Below are positions 1 to 5,926 of a DNA stretch of 6,883 nucleotides, piece after piece. This DNA is from Methanobacterium sp. (GTDB lineage Archaea > Methanobacteriota > Methanobacteria > Methanobacteriales > Methanobacteriaceae). The stretch lies in contig JAJRAE010000146.1 of assembly GCA_028682985.1 (NCBI GenBank), forward strand, positions 1-6,883, written 5' to 3'. The first letter of the stretch is position 1; each line of letters starts with the position of its first letter. Position numbers and translations under genes: made by a program. The notes beneath the pieces are model-generated. The model saw only the letters and a program-made list of their open reading frames with translations. It was not told the DNA's origin and did not search any database.

Positions 1-142
1 CTTTGATGATATCATGGAGCCGCTCGCTAATGGTGCGATCCGGTTCTGGCATCGAAGCGATCTTCTCAAGTACGGCATTTTCCCCGTCCGCCTTGTTTGC
101 GCGTGAGCCTGGGTTTTTTGCTTTGAGAGTTGTGTTTTTCAT
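1..142 (-). CDS. DUF1801-family (YdhG-like) protein, N-terminal part, cut by window edge
   Basis: The first 47 codons of a minus-strand gene run off the left edge. The protein begins MKNTTLKAKNPGSRANKADG and continues with VLEKIASMPEPDRTISERLH. This Lys/Ala-rich leader followed by a short helix with a 'MPEPDR..ERLH.II' segment is what I recall from the N-terminus of small DUF1801 (YdhG-like, sometimes called iron-chaperone-like) cytosolic proteins found in many bacteria and some methanogens. The conserved core of that family lies outside the window, so the call rests on the N-terminus only and no activity can be assigned. The ATG at 142 follows a weak ribosome-binding sequence (AGGGTAG) and a promoter-like block at 179-203. 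The gene is visibly more G+C-rich than the DNA just upstream of it, which suggests horizontal acquisition. Its promoter block is nearly duplicated in front of the membrane-protein gene at 720-1142. Confidence 0.6.
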   Translation of the reverse strand, partial: MKNTTLKAKNPGSRANKADGENAVLEKIASMPEPDRTISERLHDIIK

Positions 143-178
143 AAAACTACCCTATTAATTAACATTAAAATTATATGG

Positions 179-203
179 GCTTAGAAATTAATTAATTTAC
201 CGA
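179..203 (-). promoter_or_regulatory. Promoter-like block (BRE/TATA) for the DUF1801 gene
   Basis: Read on the minus strand the block starts TCGGTAAATT and ends TCTAAGC, with an A/T stretch between that fits an archaeal BRE plus TATA box. Its downstream edge lies about 37 bases before the ATG at 142, allowing a leader of roughly 25 nt. It matches 22 of 25 positions of the block at 1185-1209, which sits at nearly the same distance from another start codon. The word AAAGGTTTAA (plus-strand reading, 211-220) lies just upstream and is also repeated there. Confidence 0.5.
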
Positions 204-409
204 TTCTATCAAAGGTTTAATGCCTTAAGAAAAGGATTCAAATTACTTATAGATATTGCTTAAACCAAGAAAATGTTGAATATATAACGCTAATATTAAA
301 AAATGAGTATGGAATATGATAGTTCCACTATCTTCTGGTTCCAGATTCTCAGCATTTTTGAGTTCTGGAAATAGAATATTAGTCAATGACCACCCATAAT
401 AAAAGTATC

Positions 410-639
410 TTATTTTTGTTTTTCTCCCCTGAAGACCCATTGTATACCATATTTATCAAATAACTGACCATAGGTGCCAAATGGTATGTCCATTAGTCTA
501 TAATGAATTTTTTATCTACCCCCTTTGGAGTATTTCCAAGTTTGGTGAGAGTTAACTCTCCACCAAGACAAGTATTGTAAAATTTCATTGCCTCAGCACA
601 GTTGCCGTCAAATAAAAGAAATGGAGAACAATTCAACAT
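410..639 (-). pseudogene. PhnB-like VOC (glyoxalase/bleomycin-resistance fold) protein, internally deleted
   Basis: An ATG at 639 with a good AGGTGA ribosome-binding site opens a 48-codon frame that stops at 493. It carries the typical VOC/PhnB N-terminus: SPFLLFDGNCAEAMKFYNTC followed by LGGELTLTKLGNTPKG. A second frame, shifted by one base and overlapping that stop (TAATG), encodes the typical C-terminus MDIPFGTYGQLFDKYGIQWV then FRGEKQK and a stop at 410. Family members are about 130-150 residues; here only about 75 remain, so roughly 55-65 central residues are gone and the two ends are out of frame. The simplest reading is an internal deletion that killed the gene. Intact relatives are small cytosolic proteins of the vicinal-oxygen-chelate superfamily, usually of unknown substrate. 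The good ribosome-binding site suggests recent decay. Confidence 0.72.
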
Positions 640-719
640 ATCTTTCACCTTTTTTTCCCAGATCTAATTCATCCAAAAATTTTACAAAAACTTCTGGTAA
701 ATTTAACTACTAAATGCTT

Positions 720-1142
720 TTAATGATTTACAGATTGTGTTCGTTCATAGACCCGTGGTCCGTAAAGCATGTATCCGATGCCCACAAAGATCAGAATGTA
801 CTCACCTATAGTAACGGCAGGTGGAGGGGCTACTGTGAAGAAGAACAGCGCCTGGTCAGCGGGTGCGGTGAGGAAAAGGAGCACCGCATCGATTACTGCT
901 AGTACGCCGGCGAGCCTATTTTTTCTAAGCCACAGTGAAACCAGTCCGGCAAGCGGAAGTAATAGTCCTACGGTTATGAAGAATCCTGCAAACGCCAGGG
1001 TCCGTAATTCTGGCATACGGGGTTCTACTCCTAATGGAGTCAATATAAATCCTATAATGAAACCAAAACCAAATAATAGTGCTAATATGCGCTCTGAATT
1101 TGTTAGAGGCGCTTTTTTAGATCTAGAGTCGTTTTCTTTCAT
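720..1142 (-). CDS. Small four-helix integral membrane protein, unknown function
   Basis: This 140-residue protein has a charged cytoplasmic-looking N-terminus (residues 1-18, MKENDSRSKKAPLTNSER) and four hydrophobic segments at about 19-38, 48-72, 77-93 and 113-128. The loop RKNR (73-76) between helices 2 and 3 and the tail PRVYERTQSVNH are positively charged, which would place both ends and this loop inside the cell. No catalytic or cofactor motif is visible and I do not recognise the family. The start is supported by GAGGT eight bases before the ATG. The gene is more G+C-rich than the flanking spacers. Long open frames exist on the opposite strand (for example 769-1197), but they lack a ribosome-binding site and the hydrophobic pattern, so the minus-strand frame is preferred. 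Its promoter resembles that of the DUF1801 gene at 1-142. Confidence 0.78.
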   Translation of the reverse strand: MKENDSRSKKAPLTNSERILALLFGFGFIIGFILTPLGVEPRMPELRTLAFAGFFITVGLLLPLAGLVSLWLRKNRLAGVLAVIDAVLLFLTAPADQALFFFTVAPPPAVTIGEYILIFVGIGYMLYGPRVYERTQSVNH

Positions 1143-1184
1143 AAATTACCTCTTAATTACTTTCCATTTTATGTATTATTATAA

Positions 1185-1209
1185 GCTTAGAGAATAATAA
1201 ATTTACCGA
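1185..1209 (-). promoter_or_regulatory. Promoter-like block (BRE/TATA) for the membrane-protein gene
   Basis: On the minus strand this reads TCGGTAAATTTATTATTCTC then TAAGC, which fits a BRE followed by an A/T-rich TATA box. It ends 43 bases before the ATG at 1142, so a leader of about 30-35 nt is expected. It is a near copy (22/25) of the block at 179-203. The same AAAGGTTTAA word (plus-strand reading) occurs upstream at 1231-1240, but 21 bases away from the block rather than 7. Confidence 0.5.
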
Positions 1210-1285
1210 ATTAAGGAGTTTGGGCAAGCAAAAGGTTTAAAATGGTCTTGACTCAATGTTTCAAAGAAATGAAAAATCTTTATTA

Positions 1286-1446
1286 TTATTTAAAAAGGAG
1301 GAATTCCTCTTGCAAGTCCAATATCTGGAAATAATCTGCAAATTATTCTTTACCCGATGATGAATTTCCTTTAGAAGTGTTTCTTTCTCATCTAATGAGT
1401 TTTTTAACTGGATTTCAGTTTTTTTTCTTTTTTTTAATCTAATCAT
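1286..1446 (-). pseudogene. Remnant of a HisKA_2 sensor histidine kinase (phosphoacceptor region only)
   Basis: From an ATG at 1446 the frame encodes a linker-like start (IRLKKRKKTEIQLKNS) and then DEKETLLKEIHHRVKNNLQI and IS. This is the conserved dimerisation/phosphoacceptor segment of HisKA_2 kinases (common after PAS domains in methanogens), with the phospho-accepting His in the HHRVKNN motif at residues 29-30. Right after it the expected continuation (ILDLQ, then EEFLLFK) is found in another frame and ends at a stop at 1286, consistent with loss of one base near 1325. No ATPase domain follows, and no PAS or other sensor domain precedes; a stop lies just upstream of the ATG in the same frame. 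It is a dead fragment of a two-component sensor, with no partner regulator in the window. Confidence 0.75.
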
Positions 1447-1502
1447 TCTGATCTTTGGCCTTTATTCCGTCTTTGGGGTTAAATTATTAGTTTTAAACTA
1501 TT

Positions 1503-1526
1503 GTATAATAATGTGATAATTTATTA
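1503..1526 (+). promoter_or_regulatory. Candidate promoter for the secreted deacetylase/adhesin gene
   Basis: Two TATA-like stretches, GTATAATA at 1503-1510 and ATAATTTATT at 1517-1526, lie upstream of the plus-strand gene that starts at 1586. Transcription starting about 25 bases after the second would give a leader near 40 nt. The region is A/T-rich, so this is only a candidate. Confidence 0.3.
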
Positions 1527-1585
1527 ATTAGGTGAAACATACTGTAATAAAGTGCATTAAGATCCATTAGAGTCAAAATGTAGAA

Positions 1586-4090
1586 ATGGTTTTTGAAAAA
1601 ATGCTTAAAAAAGGATGTAATATCTACATTAAATTTACAATAACTCTAATCTGCTTAACATTTATTTTTTTATTCACTACTAGTATTTCATCGGCTACAA
1701 ATACTACCAATACAACATCATTACCTGATACTGCCCCTATCCAGAACACTTCTTTTACCGATAATTCTAATCCACAAAACTCATCTTCAACGACTTCATT
1801 AAACAATCAGAATACATCGGCTTACAACAACACTACAGGAATATCGATGGGACCTCAATGTATAATAACTTTTGACGATGGATACAAATCAACATACAGT
1901 ATTGCCTATCAATATATGCAGTCTAAAGGAATTGTAGGCACTGTTTATATAAACGGGGACTATAGTATAGGCAATCCTGGAACTTTAAGTCAATCGAACC
2001 TATTTGAAATGAATTTGGCAGGATGGTGTATAGCTAACCACAGTTATGAACATGTGGACCTCTCCAGCTTGACAGATCAGCAAATATACAATGTACTGTT
2101 AGCAAATATCAATTTTTTAAACAGTCTTGGATTAAATGGAGGATACCACGTGGCATTCCCTGGTGGACTTTATAATCAAAATGTTCTTGAGGTCATGAAT
2201 GAATTGGGCATTAAAACTGGACGATGCATCGATCCTGTCCTTATAAATAACCAGTACTTAAATGAATTAAATTTGTATATGCTACCTTCTTATCCTCTAA
2301 GTGCCGACGTGACTGTATCTGAGGTAGAAAGTTGGATTAATGAAGCAATCAATACAAATTCAACCATTATTCTCACAGTCCATGATATCGTAGATTCCAA
2401 TGCCACAGATTGGACATATTTAACTAGTGATTTCAAGCTCATAATTGATTACATAGCCAACTGTGGAATACGAACCATAACCATAGATGATTTTTATGAA
2501 GAAGTCATAAATGCAAAAGCTAATTCTCCAAAACCCGTGACTCTGTACCGAAATGGATCATCTGTTGGCAGTTATAATATTATAGCAGAGGCTGTTATTG
2601 CCGCCCAGCCCGGTGATACCATAACACTAGATAACGGATCAACATTCTATGAAAATGGTATAAGTATAACTAAAAATCTGAACTTCAACGTTTCTGATAA
2701 TGGCACAGCCACTATAAACGGGACAAACAGGGCCATCCTAAACGATGGTGTTAATTCAATATTCGGAATATATCCTGGTATAAATGTCAATCTACAGAAT
2801 TTAATAATAGAAAATGGTAGTAGTGCTATCGTCAACATGGGTAATTTAAAAGTAACCAATTGTACTTTCCAAAATAACAACACAATTTATGGTGGCGGAG
2901 CCATATATAACACAGGAACTTTGACTGCAATCAGCTGCACTTTCATCGGTAATGCTGCATCTTATGGTGGAGCAGTCTGCAACCTTGGTAATACTAACCT
3001 TAATTTCTGCAGAATCTTTGGAAACATTGGAACGGACATATATAATGCTGGTGGATCAATATATGCTCTTTATAACTGGTGGGGTCAAAACAGCGGGCCT
3101 GGAGCAGAACAGATCTACGGAACTAGTAACTATTCACCATGGATTTATATGGCTCTTACTAGTAATCCAAACATGATTTTAACGGGCAATACCAGTCAGA
3201 TCATCGCAGACTTCAATAACATCTATGATGGAACCACCGTTACACCGTTCAATCCTAATTTAGGACATCTCCCTGATGGGATACCCGTATCATTCACCGG
3301 TGATATTCTGAGAACTTTTAGTACACAAACTATGGTAACCCATAATGGTGAAGTTATTACCTCCTTCACTGCCGGTCCTATGGGAGGTGTTTCACATCTC
3401 ACAGCTGCTGTTGATGCTGCGACTGTTACTACAGATATAACCATAATCGCCCCCCTGACGGTAACCAGCACCAACCCCACAAACAAAGCTACCGGGGTAG
3501 GTATAAGCTCTCCCATAACCATTACCTTCAACGAGAACATAAGCACGGGGGATAACTTCCAGGGTATTTACGTCCGGAATTTAAGAACGGGGAGTAAGAT
3601 GACCATCACTTCAAAAGTGATAAGTGGTAAAACTTTAACCCTGTATCTGAAGTCCATCAGGTCTTTTAACACAACATATCTGGTTTATCTGCCAGCGGGC
3701 GCTGTTGAGGACAACACTGGAAACGGCCTGGCCAGTGCTTACACTTTTTCATTTAAAACCAAACCAGATGCAACACTACCAAAGGTTACCAGCACCAACC
3801 CTACGAAATATGCAATAGGAGTTCCACTTAACACATCTCCAGTTACCATAACCTTCAGCGAAAATATCCTGGCTGGTGCCAATTACTCTGGTATCTACAT
3901 CAAAAACCTGACCACTGGTAACAAGGTTTCCCTTGCATCTAAAACCATTATTAACAATACCCTAACCATCAAACAGACCAATATTAGACTTGTAAATTGT
4001 CAATATCAGGTGTATATCCCGGCCGGTGCAGTTAAAGATGCCGCCGGCAACAATTTAGCAGCTACTTACACCTTCAAATACTCTACTTAA
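1586..4090 (+). CDS. Secreted NodB polysaccharide deacetylase fused to beta-helix and Ig-like (Big_5) adhesin modules
   Basis: This 834-residue protein begins with a signal peptide: basic start, hydrophobic core about 17-33, likely cleavage after SISSA near residue 37. A Thr/Asn/Ser-rich linker with many N-glycosylation sequons runs to about 88. Residues 91-305 form a NodB domain. TFDDG (95-99) supplies the catalytic-base and metal Asp (97, 98), HSYEH (152-156) the metal His pair, FPGG (191-194) the third motif, and TVHD (264-267) the late catalytic His. The usual Arg of the third motif is not evident. Residues about 325-500 are a right-handed beta-helix (AQPGDTITL, YGGGAIYNTGT, NWWGQNSGP), and 525-620 an Ig-like module typical of methanobacterial adhesin-like proteins. 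Two Big_5-type repeats (624-725, 732-833) end the protein, with no visible anchor. The probable role is deacetylating N-acetylated sugars at the cell surface or in a matrix; the substrate is unknown. An in-frame stop at 1568 limits the start to 1586 or the ATG at 1601; neither has a clear ribosome-binding site. Confidence 0.88.
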   Translation: MVFEKMLKKGCNIYIKFTITLICLTFIFLFTTSISSATNTTNTTSLPDTAPIQNTSFTDNSNPQNSSSTTSLNNQNTSAYNNTTGISMGPQCIITFDDGYKSTYSIAYQYMQSKGIVGTVYINGDYSIGNPGTLSQSNLFEMNLAGWCIANHSYEHVDLSSLTDQQIYNVLLANINFLNSLGLNGGYHVAFPGGLYNQNVLEVMNELGIKTGRCIDPVLINNQYLNELNLYMLPSYPLSADVTVSEVESWINEAINTNSTIILTVHDIVDSNATDWTYLTSDFKLIIDYIANCGIRTITIDDFYEEVINAKANSPKPVTLYRNGSSVGSYNIIAEAVIAAQPGDTITLDNGSTFYENGISITKNLNFNVSDNGTATINGTNRAILNDGVNSIFGIYPGINVNLQNLIIENGSSAIVNMGNLKVTNCTFQNNNTIYGGGAIYNTGTLTAISCTFIGNAASYGGAVCNLGNTNLNFCRIFGNIGTDIYNAGGSIYALYNWWGQNSGPGAEQIYGTSNYSPWIYMALTSNPNMILTGNTSQIIADFNNIYDGTTVTPFNPNLGHLPDGIPVSFTGDILRTFSTQTMVTHNGEVITSFTAGPMGGVSHLTAAVDAATVTTDITIIAPLTVTSTNPTNKATGVGISSPITITFNENISTGDNFQGIYVRNLRTGSKMTITSKVISGKTLTLYLKSIRSFNTTYLVYLPAGAVEDNTGNGLASAYTFSFKTKPDATLPKVTSTNPTKYAIGVPLNTSPVTITFSENILAGANYSGIYIKNLTTGNKVSLASKTIINNTLTIKQTNIRLVNCQYQVYIPAGAVKDAAGNNLAATYTFKYST
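3455..3760 (+). repeat. Big_5-type Ig-like repeat, copy 1 (coding)
   Basis: This encodes residues 624-725 of the secreted deacetylase. It starts VTSTNPTNKATGV, passes through ITFNENISTGDNFQGIYVRN, and ends AGAVEDNTGNGLASAYTF. The pattern matches SbsA-type bacterial Ig-like domains used as stalks in surface proteins. Copy 2 follows directly. Confidence 0.75.
3779..4084 (+). repeat. Big_5-type Ig-like repeat, copy 2 (coding)
   Basis: This encodes residues 732-833. It shares with copy 1 the opening VTSTNPT, the core ITFSENI..G.N..GIY..NL.TG.K and the ending AGAV.D..GN.LA..YTF. The two copies are the same length (306 bases), offset by 324 bases, and share nucleotide words such as ACCAGCACCAACCC. 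They arose by tandem duplication but have diverged well apart. Confidence 0.75.
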
Positions 4091-4449
4091 CCGGAATAAA
4101 CTGAAGCTACAAACCAAGATCTAGTAAACCATCCCCATACAAAACATAGACCGAATACTACTAAGAGTTAGTAATCTTGTTTATTAAGAAAATTTTACCA
4201 GAAAATACAGAGTAATGACCATAAAATAGTACCGAATTCCAGAAATTGGACTTAAAAATATGGTACTTAATGTCCGTAAAATTAATCGGGAAGATGGCAG
4301 TTCACTGATTAACTGGGATGGAAGATATAAATTTGAATTAACTAAGAACCCGCCGAAGATTTAATAGATAAGTTCTTATTTTTCAGCAAAAATTAAATAT
4401 TGAGGATATATTTACCATACCCTTTTTTGAATCAGTTTTATTTTAAAAA
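4091..4449. other. Spacer between convergent genes, with one possible gene remnant
   Basis: The plus-strand deacetylase gene and the minus-strand DUF4326 gene converge here. No stem-loop terminator is obvious; oligo-T runs at 4423-4428 (plus strand) and 4445-4449 (as A on the plus strand) could end the two transcripts. The only protein-like stretch is the short frame at 4260-4364, listed separately. Confidence 0.5.
4260..4364 (+). pseudogene. Possible fragment of an unrecognised gene (34 codons)
   Basis: An ATG opens 34 codons beginning MVLNVRKINREDGSSLINWD and continuing GRYKFELTKNPPKI. The mix of charged and hydrophobic residues looks more like real protein than the surrounding A/T-rich translation, and the same frame is open for another 14 codons upstream to a TAG. 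There is no ribosome-binding site and I do not recognise the sequence. It may be a remnant of a decayed gene or chance. Confidence 0.2.
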
Positions 4450-4782
4450 CTAGTTACTACTTGGCTCTATTTCACCTAATATGGCAGATTTTATTACTTC
4501 TCCATGGCAGGGAAGTGGATCACACCAACATAAAAGAGTTAATTCTCCTTTATCTTTATATAACTTTTGTAATCTTCTGATTTCCTTCCATTCCATGCTA
4601 TCTTCTGTTAGAGACTTTAGAAACTTTTTAAACCTATTAATCAAATGTAATTTTGATTCGTAGGTATTCTGTCCAGAATATGGATTTTTTAAAGGCGAAG
4701 ACTTAAGTCCGTAATAATAATTAAATCTGCCTATATACTCCCCTTCACAATCTTCTTTAGAGTATTTCTTAATTTCAATCAA
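4450..4782 (-). CDS. DUF4326 domain protein
   Basis: This small protein of about 110 residues carries the DUF4326 signature: YIGRFNYYYGLKSSPLKNPY near the N-terminus, a Lys/Arg-rich helical middle, and LLCWCDPLPCHGEVIKSAIL near the end. The C-W-C-x4-C-H-G motif is conserved in this family, which is common in phages and scattered microbes; the clustered Cys/His could bind a metal or serve catalysis, but no biochemical role is established to my knowledge. I chose the TTG at 4782 because AGGTGA lies five bases before it. The in-frame GTG at 4791, which would give 113 residues, is itself inside that ribosome-binding site and has none of its own. A TATA-like box lies at 4844-4859 and twin palindromes sit between it and the gene. 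The gene is isolated, with no same-strand neighbour close by. Confidence 0.8.
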   Translation of the reverse strand: MIEIKKYSKEDCEGEYIGRFNYYYGLKSSPLKNPYSGQNTYESKLHLINRFKKFLKSLTEDSMEWKEIRRLQKLYKDKGELTLLCWCDPLPCHGEVIKSAILGEIEPSSN

Positions 4783-4813
4783 ACGAATCACCTGAATAAT
4801 TTTTTTTAAGGGG

Positions 4814-4839
4814 TTAAATTTAAATTGAATTAAATTTAA
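4814..4839. promoter_or_regulatory. Twin TTAAATTTAA palindromes, possible operator
   Basis: The perfect 10-bp palindrome TTAAATTTAA occurs twice, at 4814-4823 and 4830-4839, 16 bp apart centre to centre. Both lie between the TATA-like box at 4844-4859 and the DUF4326 start, where a repressor would block transcription. The DNA is extremely A/T-rich, so chance is a real alternative. Confidence 0.3.
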
Positions 4840-4843
4840 TCAT

Positions 4844-4859
4844 CTATAATTTATATAAT
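4844..4859 (-). promoter_or_regulatory. TATA-like box for the DUF4326 gene
   Basis: On the minus strand this reads ATTATATAAATTATAG, a good match to an archaeal TATA box. Its centre is about 70 bases before the start codon, giving a leader of roughly 45 nt. Confidence 0.45.
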
Positions 4860-5282
4860 GAAATTTAAGTCAAATTTTACAAATGAAACAAAAATTTCTA
4901 AAAAAATTTATAAAGAGAATCAAATAATTTAAAAAAATTTTCTCTTAATTTGAAATATTTTACTAATTAACTAATATAAGATAGTACTTAGGAGTATATA
5001 AAATGTCCATTTCTTAAATAATCTTTTCAGCGCTTTAAATGACTTTATTTAAATGATTATCTTCCCATTTATTAATTGATATGGTGATCTCAGGATAATA
5101 AATTTAAAAAAAAATACAAGAATAGGAACTTTATATTATAACAATATTTTACATTATTTAATTAATTTAAGCTAAAAATATATACTCTGGAAAACAAATA
5201 TAATTATTAAGGGAATTAAGACACCATCGCTATTTTTTTGACACATAAAATTAATTCTACTATAATAACAGGAGTTTTTAAT
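4860..5282. other. A/T-rich intergenic region, no gene recognised
   Basis: This stretch between the divergent DUF4326 and zinc-ribbon genes is almost pure A/T. Both strands contain only very short frames (for example 24 codons from 4858) without ribosome-binding sites. TATA-like words such as AAAATATATAC (5175-5185) and AAATATAATT (5196-5205) could drive the zinc-ribbon gene. No stable RNA structure is obvious by eye. Confidence 0.5.
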
Positions 5283-5417
5283 TTGAAAAATAGAGTTTAT
5301 GATATGGAATGCTGTAAATGCAGATCTAAATTTATGGATATTTATATGTGGGCGTCTTGCGATGTTTGCGGAGGAAAGTTGAAAGTTTTAATGGAAAGAT
5401 CCATAGGATTAGGCTAA
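5283..5417 (+). CDS. Small zinc-ribbon protein (44 aa), two CxxC knuckles
   Basis: A TTG start at 5283, with AGGAG eight bases upstream (5270-5274), opens 44 codons ending at TAA 5415-5417. The protein begins KNRVYDMECCKCRSKFMDIY and continues MWASCDVCGGKLKVLMERSI. It holds a C-x2-C pair (CCKC, residues 10-13, or 11-13 with C10) and a second C-x2-C pair (CDVC) 13-16 residues later, followed by GGKL. That is the classic two-knuckle zinc-ribbon layout, with 'C..CGGKL' as the second knuckle. Such mini-proteins are common in methanogens and may bind nucleic acid or protein partners; the partner here is unknown. An internal ATG at 5304 would keep both knuckles but has no ribosome-binding site. A weak hairpin at 5436-5454 follows the gene. 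Its short length and TTG start make it easy to overlook. Confidence 0.65.
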   Translation: MKNRVYDMECCKCRSKFMDIYMWASCDVCGGKLKVLMERSIGLG

Positions 5418-5555
5418 AAAAATAAAATTCAGTGTATATTCTTAATTTGAATATCTGGGCTTATTTATTCATCATAAGGACAGAAAAGATTTTTAATAGT
5501 ATAAAATTTATTTTCTAATCCCTAATTTTTAAAAATTTTAGAAAATTTCTTAAAT

Positions 5556-5561
5556 AAAAAA
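5556..5561 (-). terminator. Oligo-T terminator after Alba
   Basis: About 20 bases after the Alba stop the minus strand carries six T's (ACTTTTTTATTT). Runs of T are sufficient to end transcription in archaea, and no other gene follows closely on this strand. A perfect 14-bp palindrome, AATTTTTAAAAATT, lies further on at 5524-5537. Confidence 0.4.
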
Positions 5562-5580
5562 GTTTTAGTAATCTAAGGGG

Positions 5581-5856
5581 TTATTTTTTATTCAACTGTA
5601 TTTCAATAGCCGATACATTTGTGTTTGATCCTTCTCTGTTTGATAACTCTTCGGTACTTATATTAATATTTTCAACATCTGAATCTAGAATAAATTTATT
5701 CCTAACTATTTCCGCAACATCTACAGCTCTACTAATAGATCTTCCTCTAGCCTTCAATATTACTTCAGATTTTCCGTCGTTCATTTGAGTTACTACCGCT
5801 AATACATAATTCATAAGTGGTTTAGTACCAATGTATACTATGTTTTCCTCTGACAT
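5581..5856 (-). CDS. albA: DNA/RNA-binding protein Alba
   Basis: This is a 91-residue Alba protein, the normal family length. The hallmark YIGTKPLMNYVLAVVTQMND (residues 8-27) and KARGRSISRAVDVAEIVRNK (35-54) are present. Alba is an abundant archaeal chromatin protein that dimerises, coats DNA and also binds RNA. Of the Lys pair that contacts nucleic acid in Sulfolobus Alba (Lys16-Lys17), only the second is kept here (Lys12); the acetylatable first position is Thr11. I chose the ATG at 5856 because GGAGG sits just before it at 5865-5869. The ATG at 5871, which would add five residues, overlaps that ribosome-binding site and has none of its own. The TRAM gene lies 126 bases upstream on the same strand. 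An oligo-T terminator follows. Confidence 0.93.
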   Translation of the reverse strand: MSEENIVYIGTKPLMNYVLAVVTQMNDGKSEVILKARGRSISRAVDVAEIVRNKFILDSDVENINISTEELSNREGSNTNVSAIEIQLNKK

Positions 5857-5926
5857 CGTTTTATCCTCCATTGAATACAGTTTTTTATGAGATATTTAAT
5901 AGTTTTTAAATAAAATTATGAAATAT

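Noticed and set aside
243..440. 65-codon minus-strand frame beginning MGLQGRKTKI
   Set aside because: Its start lies inside the VOC C-terminal coding end in another frame, it has no ribosome-binding site, and the rest resembles nothing recognisable. It is probably chance.
696..705. Plus-strand GGTAAATTTA, resembling the promoter blocks at 179-203 and 1185-1209
   Set aside because: Only the first 10 bases match, it is in the opposite orientation, and no plus-strand gene follows.
620..706. Minus-strand translation PEVFVKFLDELDLGKKGERY just upstream of and overlapping the VOC start
   Set aside because: It looks protein-like but has no start codon, has stops just upstream and is overlapped by the VOC ribosome-binding site and start. 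Too little to call.
769..1197. Long plus-strand open frame opposite the membrane-protein gene
   Set aside because: It has no ribosome-binding site and an odd Ser/Asn/Pro-rich composition. The minus-strand frame has GAGGT, clear transmembrane segments and a promoter-like block.
3223..3546. Open frames antisense to or out of frame with the large secreted protein (also 1624-1806, 2647-2883, 2952-3176)
   Set aside because: They are shadows of the 834-residue gene, whose domains are continuous through these positions.
4481..4663. Plus-strand frame of 60 codons within DUF4326
   Set aside because: Shadow of the minus-strand gene with the conserved CWC...CHG motif.
4858..4932. 24-codon Lys-rich plus-strand frame
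   Set aside because: Low-complexity A/T-rich translation with no ribosome-binding site.
4912..4948. Inverted repeat AAGAGAA...TTCTCTT in the spacer
   Set aside because: Seven-base arms with a 20-base loop in A/T-rich DNA; no T-run or nearby gene end gives it a role.
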